DNA of 64,000 nt from Mumia xiangluensis (lineage in GTDB: Bacteria; Actinomycetota; Actinomycetes; Propionibacteriales; Nocardioidaceae). The translations under genes and the position numbers were made by a program. Within the stretch, counting starts at the first letter, position 1, and the number at the start of each line of letters is the position of its first letter. Location: assembly GCF_010994095.1 (NCBI RefSeq), contig NZ_WJYO01000002.1:620001-684000 (forward strand). The letters run 5' to 3'. This document shows positions 1 through 8,647 of the stretch, in pieces. The notes beneath the pieces were generated by a model, which ran no database searches, was not told the DNA's origin, and saw nothing but the letters and a program-made list of their open reading frames with translations.

Positions 1-107
1 CGGCCGTCGTCGTCGAGGAACGCCCGCAGCGTCGCGAGCTCGCGGTCGCGACCGACCAGGGACCTTCGGCGAGCACGGTCGAACAGGGCGCGTGCCGTCC
101 GGGTCAC
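1..107 (-). CDS. AAA-type ATPase / regulator, N-terminal fragment (cut by window edge)
   Basis: Only the first 35 or so codons are inside the window. Reading leftward from a GTG at 107, the frame stays open to position 1. It contains LVGRDRELATLRAFLDDDG at about residues 17-35, the strand and helix that open many AAA_16/NB-ARC-like ATPase modules in LuxR-type regulators and adenylate-cyclase-like proteins. A stop codon lies in frame 2 codons upstream of the GTG, so this is the earliest possible start. An AGG sits very close to it. The family is inferred from this one motif and the rest of the protein is not visible. Confidence 0.5.
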   Translation of the reverse strand, partial: MTRTARALFDRARRRSLVGRDRELATLRAFLDDDG

Positions 108-150
108 GCCTCATGGTCGCACGGAGCCCGCCCTGACCTGGGGTTCTTGA

Positions 151-178
151 CCGGCGGCCGAGGAGCATCGGCGGCCGG
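151..178 (-). terminator. Hairpin after the MBL-fold gene
   Basis: An 11-bp stem (one mismatch) with a 6-nt loop begins 13 nt beyond the stop codon of the MBL-fold gene. There is no T-tract, as is common for actinobacterial terminators. Confidence 0.45.
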
Positions 179-191
179 CGGCAGCTGCGGC

Positions 192-953
192 TCAGTCCAG
201 CGCGACGCGCGCGCCGTGCGGCGCCAGCACCGCGCGAAACGGAGCACCTTCGGCTGCATCGACGAACCGCTGGCCGGGCGTCTCGAAGAGATGCTGGCGG
301 GTGGCCGCGCCGATCCTGCCCATGCCGACAGGCCAGAACGTGCCCCAGTGCACGGGTACGGCCCACCGCGCGCCGACCTGCATGACCAGGTCGGTCGCCT
401 GCACGGGGTCCACGTGGTCGTCACCGAGGGTCGGCCCCCACCCTCCGACGGGCACGAGCGCAAGGTCGACCGGCGCGACGTGCGAGACGTCGGTCCGCGG
501 GCCGGTGTCGCCGGGGAACCAGAAGGACTCGTTCCCCGGGGCGGAGACCCGGAACCCGAGCGGCGGCGAAACCCGGCGCGACCAGCGGTGCCGAGTCGCA
601 GGATGGTCGGCCTCCAGAACCTGCACCTGCAGGCCCGCGATATCGAGGACGTCCCCGGGGAGCACCTCGTGGACGTCGAGGTCGAGGCCCGTCAGCAGGT
701 CGCTGCTCGCACCGGGCACGACGATCGGGGTGCCCGGCCGGATCCGCCGGAGCGACGGCAGGTGGAAGTGGTCGAGATGCAGGTGCGAGATCAGCACGAG
801 GTCCGCGAGGGCGGCCGACGGGCCGGGGGCCGGCGACCTCCTGCTGAGGTGGACGAACCGGTTGACGAGGACCGGGTCGGTGAGCACCCGCACACCGCCG
901 AGCTCCACCGTCGACGTCGAGTGTCCCCACCACGTCACTGAGAGTGTCGTCAC
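192..953 (-). CDS. MBL-fold metal-dependent hydrolase (UlaG-like)
   Basis: The 253-aa protein has the complete metallo-beta-lactamase metal site: HLHLDH at residues 57-62, a later histidine in EADHPATRH, an aspartate in FPGDTGP and a histidine in VPVHWGTF near the C-terminus. The WWGHST opening and overall length match the L-ascorbate-6-phosphate lactonase/NAPE-PLD-like branch, which hydrolyses phosphodiester or lactone substrates; the actual substrate cannot be told. No signal peptide is present, so it is cytoplasmic. The GTG start at 953 is supported by a TAGAGT box exactly 6 nt upstream, suggesting a leaderless message. It stands alone between the partial ATPase gene and tRNA-Ala. Confidence 0.85.
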   Translation of the reverse strand: MTTLSVTWWGHSTSTVELGGVRVLTDPVLVNRFVHLSRRSPAPGPSAALADLVLISHLHLDHFHLPSLRRIRPGTPIVVPGASSDLLTGLDLDVHEVLPGDVLDIAGLQVQVLEADHPATRHRWSRRVSPPLGFRVSAPGNESFWFPGDTGPRTDVSHVAPVDLALVPVGGWGPTLGDDHVDPVQATDLVMQVGARWAVPVHWGTFWPVGMGRIGAATRQHLFETPGQRFVDAAEGAPFRAVLAPHGARVALD

Positions 954-959
954 GCAAGA

Positions 960-965
960 ACTCTA
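960..965 (-). promoter_or_regulatory. -10 box (TAGAGT), leaderless start of MBL-fold gene
   Basis: TAGAGT ends 6 nt before the GTG at 953, the spacing expected when transcription begins at the start codon. No Shine-Dalgarno sequence is present. Confidence 0.5.
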
Positions 966-1008
966 GGGAAGGCGAGCCTCCTGCACCGGCCTGACGAGGA
1001 AAGCACGA

Positions 1009-1038
1009 AAGGCCGGAACCCCCACAGGGTCCGGCCTT
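1009..1038 (-). terminator. Terminator hairpin after tRNA-Ala
   Basis: A stem of 9 bp (AAGGCCGGA pairing with TCCGGCCTT), extendable by a GGG/CCC pairing, lies 10 nt beyond the tRNA 3' end. It is placed to end the tRNA transcript. Confidence 0.6.
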
Positions 1039-1048
1039 CGGTGTGATC

Positions 1049-1124
1049 TGGTGGAGCATAGGGGATTCGAACCCCTGACCTCTTCCATGCCATGGAAGCG
1101 CGCTACCAACTGCGCCAATGCCCC
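1049..1124 (-). tRNA. tRNA-Ala (anticodon GGC)
   Basis: The 76-nt sequence folds as a tRNA. The acceptor arm is GGGGCAT/ATGCTCC with discriminator A, the D-arm is GCGCAGTTGGTAGCGC, the anticodon stem CTTCC/GGAAG holds the loop ATGGCAT (anticodon GGC, reading GCC), and the T-arm contains GGTTCGAAT. The 3' CCA is encoded. It lies downstream of the phosphatase gene on the same strand and is followed by a hairpin terminator. Confidence 0.95.
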
Positions 1125-1165
1125 GCGCGGCGAGCGGCGAACCGCTCATCGAGCCGAGGTCGATC

Positions 1166-1867
1166 TTAGCGGGTCGACCCCAATGTCCTGAAACCGGGGT
1201 CCCCCTCCTCCTGCTCGTCGCCGTCTCCCGAGTCGGCAGCGTCGTCGCTCATCTCCGGGACTGGCAGGTTGCCGGCGTTCCACTCGGTGACCTGCCACCG
1301 CGAGAAGCCCTCCTGAAGGACCGCCCAGCAGCTGTTGCTGAAGCCGCCGAAGGAACGCCAGTGCTCCTGCGGCAGGCCGATGAAGGCACAGATCCCGACC
1401 CGGATGACGGCTCCGTGAGCGACGACCACGACGGTCTGGTCGCGCTGCATCGACGTCGCGATGTCGCGGAGCGCGTCGCTGAACCGCGCGCCGGCCGCGG
1501 CGTGCGTCTCTCCCCCGGGCGAGACGATGTCCTCGCCTCGCTTGAAGCGTGCCTCGAGCTCGGGATAGCGCTCACGGATCTCCTGGTGCGTGAGACCCTC
1601 CCGCTCGCCGAAGGCCACCTCCCGGAGTCGCGGGTCGGTCTCGACCGGGAGATCCACGATCCGGGAGAGCGCAGCGGCCGTCGCCGAAGCACGTTGCAGG
1701 TCCGAGCTGACGATCCGCGACGGCTCGAGCACCGCGAGGCGCGCCGCCGACTCCGCGGCCTGAGCCCGTCCGGTCGCGTTGAGCAGGGTGTCGGTCTGGC
1801 CCTGGAGACGGCCACCGATGTTCCAGTCCGTCTGGCCGTGACGCCAGACGATGATGCGACGGCTCAT
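1166..1867 (-). CDS. gpgP: Histidine phosphatase (phosphoglycerate mutase-like; probable glucosyl-3-phosphoglycerate phosphatase)
   Basis: The 233-aa protein carries the RHG phosphohistidine motif at residues 9-11 (RHGQTDWN) and the second catalytic histidine in VVVVAHGAVIR, plus the EVAFGEREG acid region. These define the cofactor-dependent mutase/acid phosphatase branch. About 30 acidic residues follow the catalytic fold. The position directly behind rsfS and nadD matches M. tuberculosis gpgP (Rv2419c), which dephosphorylates glucosyl-3-phosphoglycerate in methylglucose lipopolysaccharide synthesis. The substrate assignment rests on gene order only, so a generic phosphatase is possible. Its ATG overlaps the rsfS stop by 4 nt, so it is translationally coupled. 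Confidence 0.8.
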   Translation of the reverse strand: MSRRIIVWRHGQTDWNIGGRLQGQTDTLLNATGRAQAAESAARLAVLEPSRIVSSDLQRASATAAALSRIVDLPVETDPRLREVAFGEREGLTHQEIRERYPELEARFKRGEDIVSPGGETHAAAGARFSDALRDIATSMQRDQTVVVVAHGAVIRVGICAFIGLPQEHWRSFGGFSNSCWAVLQEGFSRWQVTEWNAGNLPVPEMSDDAADSGDGDEQEEGDPGFRTLGSTR

Positions 1868-2322
1868 GCGTCGGCGACGGGAGGCTGACCGGCCAGCGGG
1901 ACCGCCTCGGGGTCCTCGAGCTCGCGCGACTCACGCGGCGCGGGTGCACGTCCCGCCGCGTCGCCGATCTCCGGGAGCGGGATCGCCGGGCAGTCGCCCC
2001 ACAGCCGCTCCAGCGCGTAGAACGAGCGGTCGTCGTCGTGCTGCACGTGGACGACGATCTCGGCGTAGTCGAGCAGCACCCAGCGCCCCTCTCGCTCGCC
2101 CTCGCGGCGGACGACCTTCGCGCCCAGCTTGAGGAGCTGCTCCTGGACCGCGTCCACGACGGCGCGGACCTGGCGGTCGTTGTTCGCCGAGGCGATGACG
2201 AACACGTCGGTGATGACGAGCTGCTCGGAGACGTCGAACGCGAGGATGTTGTGCGCGAGCTTGTCGGCGGCGGCCGCTGCTGCGGCGTGCGTGAGCTCCA
2301 GCGCCCTCTCGGATGCGGTCAC
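1864..2322 (-). CDS. rsfS: Ribosome silencing factor RsfS
   Basis: RsfS binds ribosomal protein L14 and blocks joining of the ribosomal subunits when nutrients are short. The 152-aa product has the DUF143/Iojap fold signatures: [19 protein letters not shown], then [15 protein letters not shown], then [19 protein letters not shown] and the final R-x-FY-x-LERLWGD block around residues 116-128. About 30 residues extend past the usual end of the domain. It overlaps nadD upstream and the phosphatase downstream by 4 nt each (ATGA), giving a tight operon of a kind widely conserved in actinobacteria. Confidence 0.95.
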   Translation of the reverse strand: MTASERALELTHAAAAAAADKLAHNILAFDVSEQLVITDVFVIASANNDRQVRAVVDAVQEQLLKLGAKVVRREGEREGRWVLLDYAEIVVHVQHDDDRSFYALERLWGDCPAIPLPEIGDAAGRAPAPRESRELEDPEAVPLAGQPPVADA

Positions 2323-2990
2323 TGCGGGCCCCCCTTGGGGTGACGGTGTGGTCGGTGCGACGTCGCGGCGACGTCGGCATAGAGGCGGTGCTTGGCGATG
2401 TACTGGACGACACCGTCGGGCACGAGGTACCAGACGGGCTCCTGGTTGGCGACGCGTTCCCGGCAGTCGGTCGACGAGATCGCCAGCGCCGGGATCTCGA
2501 CGATCGCGACACGGTCGGAGGGAAGGCCGTCGAGCGTGTGCATGTCGATGTCGTGCCCCGGGCGCGTACAGCCGACGAACTCGGCCAGCTCGAACATCTC
2601 CTCGGCGTTGCGCCAGGTGAGGATCTGGGCGAGCGCGTCGGCGCCGGTGATGAAGTAGAGGTCCACGTCGCCGCCGTAGTGCGCCCGCAGCTCACGCAGG
2701 GTGTCCACGGTGTACGTCGGGCCGTCGCGGTCGATGTCCACGCGGCTGACCCAGAAGCGCGGGTTGGACGCGGTCGCGATGACCGTCATCAGGTAGCGGT
2801 CCTCCCCCGGCGAGACCTTGCGGTCGGCCTTCTGCCAAGGCTCGCCGGTGGGCACGAAGACGACCTCGTCCAGGTCGTACCAGGCCTGGACCTCCGATGC
2901 CGCCACGAGGTGACCATGGTGGATGGGATCGAACGTCCCGCCCATCACCCCCACGCGGGGGCGCCGGCCGACCTCGAGCGGCAGGCTCAT
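2319..2990 (-). CDS. nadD: Nicotinate-nucleotide adenylyltransferase
   Basis: NadD transfers AMP from ATP to nicotinate mononucleotide to give deamido-NAD, the penultimate step of NAD synthesis. The 223-aa protein shows the nucleotidyltransferase motif [12 protein letters not shown] at residues 17-28, where the two histidines bind ATP phosphates, and [10 protein letters not shown] at about 171-180, the second ATP-binding motif. It begins where the 52-aa membrane protein ends (TGATG, 1-nt overlap) and overlaps rsfS by 4 nt, so translation of all these genes is coupled. Confidence 0.95.
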   Translation of the reverse strand: MSLPLEVGRRPRVGVMGGTFDPIHHGHLVAASEVQAWYDLDEVVFVPTGEPWQKADRKVSPGEDRYLMTVIATASNPRFWVSRVDIDRDGPTYTVDTLRELRAHYGGDVDLYFITGADALAQILTWRNAEEMFELAEFVGCTRPGHDIDMHTLDGLPSDRVAIVEIPALAISSTDCRERVANQEPVWYLVPDGVVQYIAKHRLYADVAATSHRPHRHPKGGPQ

Positions 2991-3148
2991 CAGGAGTGCT
3001 CGCGCCCCTTGCCGAACGCGAAGAGACCGAAGAGGAGGAGGAGGAAGAGGAGAAGGACGGCGCCGCCCACGACGTACGGCGAGAGGGCTTCCTCGTTCTC
3101 GGCGCCCTGCGCCACGATCTGGGTCAAGACGGATCCGCTCAAAGACAT
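2990..3148 (-). CDS. 52-aa single-pass membrane protein leading the nadD operon
   Basis: This small frame encodes 52 residues: a polar N-terminal segment of about 25 residues, one strongly hydrophobic helix at about 27-47 ([19 protein letters not shown]), and a short basic tail (KGREHS). No family is recognised. The reading is supported by a TAGATT box exactly 6 nt before the ATG and by the stop codon sharing its last base with the nadD ATG (TGATG). That makes it the first gene of the nadD-rsfS-phosphatase transcript. It may be a membrane anchor or regulator, or mainly a translational coupler; the sequence does not decide. Confidence 0.75.
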   Translation of the reverse strand: MSLSGSVLTQIVAQGAENEEALSPYVVGGAVLLLFLLLLFGLFAFGKGREHS

Positions 3149-3154
3149 GGGCAC

Positions 3155-3160
3155 AATCTA
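3155..3160 (-). promoter_or_regulatory. -10 box (TAGATT) of the nadD operon
   Basis: TAGATT ends 6 nt before the ATG at 3148, so the operon message is probably leaderless. Confidence 0.5.
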
Positions 3161-3215
3161 CCGCCCGGCGCCTGCTCGCACGTGAACGACCCCGGTCCGC
3201 CAGGTACGGCTGAGC

Positions 3216-4475
3216 TCAGCGGATGTGACCGTCGCCCGTGACGACGAACGTCGTGGTGGTCATCTCGGGGAGCCCCATCGGGCCGCGCGCGTGGAGCTTC
3301 TGCGTCGAGATGCCGATCTCGGCCCCCATGCCCATCTCACCGCCGTCGGTGAACCGGGTGGACGCGTTGATCATGATCGCGGCCGCGTCGACCGCAGCGG
3401 TGAAGCGTTGCGCCGTCGCCAGCGAACCGGTGACGATCGCCTCCGTGTGCCCGGACGAGTACGTGCGGATGTGGGCCACGGCCTCCTCGAAGGAGCCGAC
3501 GACCCGGGCCGCGATGTCGAGCGAGAGGTACTCGGTGGCGTAGTCCTCGTCCGTGGCAGCCACGACCGCGCTGTCGGTCGCAGCGAACGCCGGATCGCCG
3601 TGGATCGTCACGTCACGCTCACGCAGCGCCGCGACGACGCGCGGCAGGAACTCGTCCGCCACCGACTTGTGCACGAGGAGCGACTCGGCTGCGTTGCAGA
3701 CGCTGGTGCGCTGCGTCTTCGCGTTGACCACGATGTCGAGGGCCATGGCGAGGTCGGCGTCGGCGTCGACGTACACGTGGACGTTGCCCGTGCCGGTCTC
3801 GATGACGGGCACCTGCGCTTCGCGGACGACCGTCTGGATCAGACCCGCTCCCCCGCGCGGGATCACGAGGTCGACCAGCCCGCGGGCCTTGAGGAGCGCC
3901 GTCGAGCTCGACCGGTCGGACGGGTCGATCGCCTGGATCGCGTCCTCGGGGAGCCCGACCGAGGCGATCGCCGTACGGAGGACCGCCGTGATGGCTTCGT
4001 TGGAGCGCGCCGCCGAGCCTGATCCGCGGAGCAGGACCGCGTTGCCGGCCTTGAGGCAGATCGCGGCGGCGTCGGCGGTCACGTTGGGCCGGCCCTCGTA
4101 GATCATCCCGATCACACCGATCGGCACGCGCACCTGCCGGAGCTGGAGCCCGTTGGCGAGCGTGGAACCGCGGACGACCTCCCCGACCGGGTCGGCGAGC
4201 GCGGCGACGTCGCGGGTGCCCTGAGCCATCGCGGCCACGCGGTCGGCATCGAGGCGCAGACGGTCGATGATGTGCTCGCCCGTCCCGGACTCGCGAGCGG
4301 CGGAGACGTCGAGCGCGTTCGCGGCGACGATCTCGTCGGTCCGGGCGATCAGTGCGTCCGCCATCGCCTCGAGCGCGGCGTCCTTCGTGGCACGCGGCAC
4401 CGCACGCAGGTCGAGCGCAGCAGCGCGTGCGCGGCGGGCGGACTCGTGGACGTGGGACTCGAGATCGTGGCTCAC
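3216..4475 (-). CDS. proA: Glutamate-5-semialdehyde dehydrogenase
   Basis: ProA reduces glutamyl-5-phosphate to glutamate semialdehyde with NADPH, the second step of proline synthesis. The 419-aa length is typical. The catalytic cysteine is C260 in [13 protein letters not shown], and [16 protein letters not shown] (about 118-133) and the glycine-rich [14 protein letters not shown] segment belong to the cofactor-binding half. The GTG at 4475 is chosen because a TATCCT box lies exactly 6 nt upstream. An unknown 119-aa gene separates it from proB, so proA seems to have its own promoter. Confidence 0.97.
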   Translation of the reverse strand: MSHDLESHVHESARRARAAALDLRAVPRATKDAALEAMADALIARTDEIVAANALDVSAARESGTGEHIIDRLRLDADRVAAMAQGTRDVAALADPVGEVVRGSTLANGLQLRQVRVPIGVIGMIYEGRPNVTADAAAICLKAGNAVLLRGSGSAARSNEAITAVLRTAIASVGLPEDAIQAIDPSDRSSSTALLKARGLVDLVIPRGGAGLIQTVVREAQVPVIETGTGNVHVYVDADADLAMALDIVVNAKTQRTSVCNAAESLLVHKSVADEFLPRVVAALRERDVTIHGDPAFAATDSAVVAATDEDYATEYLSLDIAARVVGSFEEAVAHIRTYSSGHTEAIVTGSLATAQRFTAAVDAAAIMINASTRFTDGGEMGMGAEIGISTQKLHARGPMGLPEMTTTTFVVTGDGHIR

Positions 4476-4481
4476 GTCACC

Positions 4482-4487
4482 AGGATA
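4482..4487 (-). promoter_or_regulatory. -10 box (TATCCT) of proA, leaderless
   Basis: TATCCT is followed by 6 nt and then the proA GTG. It lies in the 18-nt gap after the upstream 119-aa gene. Confidence 0.5.
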
Positions 4488-4493
4488 GTGAGG

Positions 4494-4853
4494 TCAGAAA
4501 TGGACCGGAGTCGGCATGACCGACCCGACCCCACGGCTGGCCATCGCGTCGTCGCGCGAACGGTGCTCGTACGTCGCCTGGTCGAGCACCTCGAGCCCGA
4601 CCACGTCCCAGGGGGGAAGCCCCGCGGAATCGCGGTGCTCGGACCACACCCGCATCGCCATGGCCGCCGCGTCGAGCATCTCCGCGGCCTGCTCCCAGTA
4701 GCAGATCTCGGCACGGTCCTCGGCGTAGCGCAGCGAGTGGAGGAACGCGTGCTCGTCCCGCAGACGCAGCATCGCGGCATGGACGACGTCGTCGTCGTGC
4801 GGTGTCCCGGCCACGGTGAGGGCAACGTGCCACAACTTGTCCTGCCCGGCCAC
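4494..4853 (-). CDS. Conserved hypothetical protein, 119 aa
   Basis: I do not recognise the family. The 119-aa soluble protein begins VAGQDKLWHVALTVAGTPHDDD and is mostly amphipathic helix with many acidic and aromatic residues (HSLRYAEDRAEICYWEQAAEM, WDVVGLEVLD). It has no signal peptide, membrane span or metal motif. The GTG start is supported by a strong AAGGAGG 4 nt upstream, so unlike its neighbours it has a leadered message. It sits between proB and proA, with a proA promoter in the short gap after it. Confidence 0.75.
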   Translation of the reverse strand: MAGQDKLWHVALTVAGTPHDDDVVHAAMLRLRDEHAFLHSLRYAEDRAEICYWEQAAEMLDAAAMAMRVWSEHRDSAGLPPWDVVGLEVLDQATYEHRSRDDAMASRGVGSVMPTPVHF

Positions 4854-5095
4854 GGTGCCTCCTTGTCGGTGATCCTCAGCGGCAACCCTAATCGCGCTCG
4901 GCGCGGCACGGGAGCGCTTTCGTACTTTCGACCAGAACCTGCGACCTGAGCGCCCCGCACGTCACAGTCCAGCGCGTCAGGGACCCGTCCCCGTGGCCAC
5001 GATCTTCCGACGCCCGCGGTGTCGCTCAGAGCGTCACGCGCGCTGAGGAACGACGCCGGGCAGGCGAGGACGAGAGGATGCGCAGGTTCTCAGAT
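4854..5095. other. 242-bp intergenic region between proB and the 119-aa gene
   Basis: No supported coding frame. It contains a possible -10 (TAGGGT on the minus strand, about 30 nt before the 119-aa gene) and the hairpin listed separately. Confidence 0.5.
5025..5047 (-). terminator. Possible proB terminator hairpin
   Basis: A CTCAG/CTGAG stem continues after one mismatch as GCG/CGC around a 5-nt loop, about 50 nt past the proB stop. It is short and has no T-tract. Confidence 0.3.
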
Positions 5096-6184
5096 TCAGC
5101 CGAGAAGCACCATGTCGTCGCGGTGGACCAGCTCGCGCTCGTACTCCGCTCCCAGCTCCGCCGCCAGGTCGTGGGTGGACCGACCGATCAGCTTCGGCAC
5201 CTCGGCGCTGTCGTAGTTGACCAGACCTCGCGCAACCACGACTCCCGCCTCGTCGACGAGATCGACGGGGTCTCCAGCCTCGTACGCGCCTTCGCTCCGC
5301 ACCACGCCAGCAGGCAGCAGGGACGCGCCGCGTTCGACGATCGCTCGGACCGCACCCCGATCGAGAACGACGCTGCCCTTGCCCGTGGTCGCGTGCGCCA
5401 GCCAGAGCAGCCGGGTCGAGCGACGCGGCCCGGTCGGGTGGAAGGTCGTCCCGACGTCCCCGCTCGCGAGCGCGGTGTTCACCTGGTCCGCACTGGTGAG
5501 CAGCACCGGGATCCCGGCGCCGGTGGCGATCCGGGCGGCCTCGACCTTGGTGACCATCCCCCCGGTGCCGACCTTCGACGCCGACGGGGTGCCGATGTCG
5601 ATCCCCTCGAGGTCAGCGTCGCCGTGGACGTGCCGGAGCATCCGCGTGCCCGGCGTCGACGGGTTGCCGTCGTACAGTCCGTCGACGTCGGACAGCAGGA
5701 TCAGGCGGTCGGCGTGGACGAGGTGGGCGACGAGCGCGGCCAGCCGGTCGTTGTCACCGAAGCGGATCTCGCTGGTCGCCACGGTGTCGTTCTCGTTGAC
5801 GATCGGCACGACCCCGAGGTCCAGCAGTCGAGCGAGGGTGCGGTACGCGTTGCGGTAGTGGGTCCGCCGGACCACGTCGTCGACGGTGAGCAGGACCTGG
5901 CCGACGACGAGGTCGTGGCGGGCGAAGCGCTCCGTGTAGCGCGCGACGAGCAGGCCCTGGCCGACGCTGGCGGCGGCCTGCTGCGTCGCGAGGTCGCGGG
6001 GCCGGGTCGGGAGCGACAGCGGGGCAAGCCCGGTCGCGATGGCGCCGGAGCTGACGAGGACGACCTCGTCACCGCGATCGCGCGCCCCGGCGAGCGCGTC
6101 CACGAGCCCGTGCAGGCGTGACAGGTCGAGCCCACCCAGGGTGGAGCTCAGCGACGACGAGCCCACCTTGACGACGATCCTCAC
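5096..6184 (-). CDS. proB: Glutamate 5-kinase
   Basis: ProB phosphorylates glutamate at the 5-carboxylate, the committed and proline-inhibited step of proline synthesis. From the GTG at 6184 the protein is 362 aa and begins VRIVVKVGSSSL, the N-terminal lysine motif of amino-acid kinases. It continues with VVLVSSGAIATG (about 50-61), NENDTVAT, LLSDVDGLYD and GTGGMVTKVEAA. The last 90 or so residues form a PUA domain. A longer frame starting at 6325 runs back into obgE and lacks a homologous extension. It starts 10 nt after the obgE stop, so the two are co-transcribed. Confidence 0.96.
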   Translation of the reverse strand: MRIVVKVGSSSLSSTLGGLDLSRLHGLVDALAGARDRGDEVVLVSSGAIATGLAPLSLPTRPRDLATQQAAASVGQGLLVARYTERFARHDLVVGQVLLTVDDVVRRTHYRNAYRTLARLLDLGVVPIVNENDTVATSEIRFGDNDRLAALVAHLVHADRLILLSDVDGLYDGNPSTPGTRMLRHVHGDADLEGIDIGTPSASKVGTGGMVTKVEAARIATGAGIPVLLTSADQVNTALASGDVGTTFHPTGPRRSTRLLWLAHATTGKGSVVLDRGAVRAIVERGASLLPAGVVRSEGAYEAGDPVDLVDEAGVVVARGLVNYDSAEVPKLIGRSTHDLAAELGAEYERELVHRDDMVLLG

Positions 6185-6194
6185 CGGCGTGCCC

Positions 6195-7712
6195 CTACTC
6201 GTCCTCGTCGCCGTCCTCGTCGGACAGGATCTCGTCGGTCCACAGCGAGTCGGGCGCGACGCGGCCGGTGGTCCGGGCCTCGCGCGCGGTCCGCTCGAAC
6301 TCGCGCTTGCTGGCGAGATCCTCACGGCGCTGCTTGTTGGTACGGCGGTGGTTCTCGATCAGGCGGTCGTCCTCGCCGCGCCGCGAGCCGAGAAGCTCTG
6401 CGCCGGTCTGGATCTGCGGGTCGAAGTCGAAGACGACCGCGTCGTCCACGCTGCCGATCACGACGTCGTCGCCGGCCTGCGCGCCCATCGCGGCGAGCTT
6501 GGCCTCGACCCCGAGCCGGTTGAGGCGGTCCGCCAGGAAGCCCACGGCCTCGTCGTTGGTGAAGTCGGTCTGGCGGACCCAGCGCTCCGGCTTCTCACCG
6601 CGTACGAGCCACTGGCCGCCCGAGTGCGTGACCGTGAAGTCGTCCTGACCGTCGGCCGAGCGGGGCCGCAGGACGATCCTCGTCGTCGGCGCGGGAGCCG
6701 CCTTCTTGCGTGACGACGCGACGACCTCGGCCATGGCGAAGGACAGCTCGCGCAGGCCCTCGTGGGAGGCGGCGGAGATCTCGTACACCTCGAGGCCGCG
6801 CTCCTCCAGCTCGCCGCGGACGAACTCGGCGATCGTCTTGGCGTCGGGCACGTCGACCTTGTTGAGCGCGACCAGGCGCGGCCGGTCCTCGAGACCGCCG
6901 TACGCCGCCAGCTCGGTCTCGATCACGTCGAGATCAGTCAAGGGATCACGACCGGGCTCGATCGTGGCGCAGTCGATGACGTGGACGAGCGCCGCGCAGC
7001 GCTCGACGTGCCGGAGGAAGTCGTGCCCGAGACCGCGACCCTCCGCGGCGCCCTCGATGAGGCCCGGAACGTCGGCGACCGTGTAGGTGGTGTCGCCAGC
7101 GACGACGACACCGAGGTTCGGGACGAGCGTCGTGAACGGGTAGTCGGCGATCTTCGGACGGGCACGCGACAGCGACGCGATCAGGCTCGACTTGCCGGCG
7201 CTGGGGAAGCCGACGAGGCCGATGTCGGCGACGACCTTGAGCTCGAGGGTGATCGTGAGCTCGTCGCCCGGCTCGCCCTTGAGGGCGAACCCCGGCGCCT
7301 TGCGCTTGCTCGAGGCGAGCGCGGCGTTGCCGAGCCCACCGCGGCCGCCGGACGCGACCACGAGCTCCGTGCCGGGGCCGACGAGATCGGCGAGCAGCTC
7401 GCCGTCGCGGCTGCGGACCACGGTGCCTTCGGGCACCGGGAGGACGAGGTCCTCGCCCTGGGCGCCGCTGCGGTTGTCGCCGCTGCCGTGGTGGCCCTTG
7501 CCGCCGCGGCGGTGGGGCTCGTGGTAGTAGTCGACCAGCGTCGTGACCTCGGGCGCGACCCGCAGGATCACGTCGCCGCCGTGGCCGCCGTTGCCGCCGT
7601 CCGGGCCGCCGAGCGGCTTGAACTTCTCGCGGTGGACCGAGGCGATGCCGTTGCCGCCGTCGCCACCCTTGACGTGCAGGGTCACCTTGTCGACGAACGT
7701 CGGGACTGCCAT
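6195..7712 (-). CDS. obgE: GTPase ObgE/CgtA
   Basis: Obg is an essential GTPase that works in 50S ribosome assembly and stress control. The 505-aa protein has the glycine-rich Obg domain (residues 1-158, with KGGDGGNG and [14 protein letters not shown]), a G domain with [11 protein letters not shown] at about 168-178, DVPGLIEGA and NKVD, and a C-terminal OCT domain, then an acidic tail ending DEDGDEDE. The ATG at 7712 ([10 protein letters not shown]) has AGAGG 8 nt upstream and is preferred over an in-frame GTG at 7721. The gene follows rpmA but is separated from it by a terminator-like hairpin. Confidence 0.97.
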   Translation of the reverse strand: MAVPTFVDKVTLHVKGGDGGNGIASVHREKFKPLGGPDGGNGGHGGDVILRVAPEVTTLVDYYHEPHRRGGKGHHGSGDNRSGAQGEDLVLPVPEGTVVRSRDGELLADLVGPGTELVVASGGRGGLGNAALASSKRKAPGFALKGEPGDELTITLELKVVADIGLVGFPSAGKSSLIASLSRARPKIADYPFTTLVPNLGVVVAGDTTYTVADVPGLIEGAAEGRGLGHDFLRHVERCAALVHVIDCATIEPGRDPLTDLDVIETELAAYGGLEDRPRLVALNKVDVPDAKTIAEFVRGELEERGLEVYEISAASHEGLRELSFAMAEVVASSRKKAAPAPTTRIVLRPRSADGQDDFTVTHSGGQWLVRGEKPERWVRQTDFTNDEAVGFLADRLNRLGVEAKLAAMGAQAGDDVVIGSVDDAVVFDFDPQIQTGAELLGSRRGEDDRLIENHRRTNKQRREDLASKREFERTAREARTTGRVAPDSLWTDEILSDEDGDEDE

Positions 7713-7842
7713 CCGTGCCACCTCTTCGTTGCTACGCCGCGCTCACCGCCGCAGGAGCGGCTCCGTACGACGCGCGCGGGCGACGTCGTACGCGGTGCTG
7801 TGTCAGGGACGGGCGGGCTCAAGGCCATCCTGTCCGCAACTG

Positions 7843-7884
7843 CGACGAGGGGCGAGTCCGCCACCGCGGACCCGCCCCTCGTCG
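7843..7884 (-). terminator. Terminator hairpin after rpmA
   Basis: An 18-bp stem with a single A/C mismatch (12 bp plus 6 bp) and a CACC tetraloop starts 15 nt past the rpmA stop. It would close the rplU-rpmA transcript and leave obgE-proB to a separate promoter in 7713-7842. Confidence 0.7.
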
Positions 7885-7899
7885 TCGAAGTCCGTCAGA

Positions 7900-8154
7900 T
7901 CACTCCGCCGGGACGATGTTGACCACACGACGGCCACGACGCGTGCCGAACTCGACCGCACCTGCGGAGAGAGCGAACAGCGTGTCGTCGCCACCGCGGC
8001 CGACGTTGGTGCCCGGGTGGAAGTGCGTGCCGCGCTGGCGGACGATGATCTCGCCTGCGCTGACCTGCTGGCCGCCGAAGCGCTTCACGCCGAGGCGCTG
8101 AGAGTTGGAGTCACGGCCGTTCTTGGTAGAAGCGGCGCCCTTCTTGTGTGCCAT
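7900..8154 (-). CDS. rpmA: 50S ribosomal protein L27
   Basis: The 84-aa protein begins [19 protein letters not shown] and continues [10 protein letters not shown], the near-invariant L27 signature. The N-terminal tail reaches the peptidyl transferase centre. It follows rplU by 21 nt on the same strand, the standard rplU-rpmA pair, with a hairpin terminator downstream. Confidence 0.98.
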   Translation of the reverse strand: MAHKKGAASTKNGRDSNSQRLGVKRFGGQQVSAGEIIVRQRGTHFHPGTNVGRGGDDTLFALSAGAVEFGTRRGRRVVNIVPAE

Positions 8155-8175
8155 GTGCTCAAGCCTACTTTCGCG

Positions 8176-8487
8176 TCACTTCGAGATGCCGGTGATCTTG
8201 ACCTGGGTGTAGTGCTGGCGGTGACCCTGGCGCTTCTTGTAACCGGTCTTGTTCTTGTACTTCTGGATGATGATCTTCGGACCCTTGGTGGCGCCGAGGA
8301 CCTCGGCGGTCACCGAGACCTTGGCGAGCGAATCGGCGTCCGAGGTCACCGCGTCGCCGTCGACGAGCAGCACGGCGGGGAGCTCGAGCGACTCGCCGAC
8401 GGTGGTCTTCTTGAGCTTGTCGATCTCGATGACGTCGCCGACCGCGACCTTCTGCTGCTGGCCGCCACTGCGCACGATCGCGTACAC
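8176..8487 (-). CDS. rplU: 50S ribosomal protein L21
   Basis: The 103-aa product starts [14 protein letters not shown] and ends with the basic [21 protein letters not shown] block, both diagnostic of L21. It binds 23S rRNA in the large subunit. The start is a GTG at 8487. The 160 nt between the rne stop and this start form the leader region; I see no recognisable protein-binding fold, though a regulatory leader would be expected there. Confidence 0.98.
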   Translation of the reverse strand: MYAIVRSGGQQQKVAVGDVIEIDKLKKTTVGESLELPAVLLVDGDAVTSDADSLAKVSVTAEVLGATKGPKIIIQKYKNKTGYKKRQGHRQHYTQVKITGISK

Positions 8488-8647
8488 CGCCGACTCACAT
8501 CCTCACTCGTTGCTGCTCCGCTGTCGGAGCTTGGGCTTTCCAAACTGGGCTTTTCACAAACTAAGAACTGGGTGGTGCATCGCCGGGCGCTAGGCCACGG
8601 CTCGGGCACACAGACCGGCACGCACACAGGCGCGCCGACTCACTAGT

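Noticed and set aside
1049-1124. tRNA-Ala as an integration site for a mobile island
   Set aside because: No integrase, no repeated tRNA 3' end and no foreign gene block flanks it; the neighbours are conserved backbone.
8488-8647. A riboswitch or L21 leader upstream of rplU
   Set aside because: A leader is expected there, but I could not draw a convincing conserved fold, so it is only mentioned in the rplU entry.
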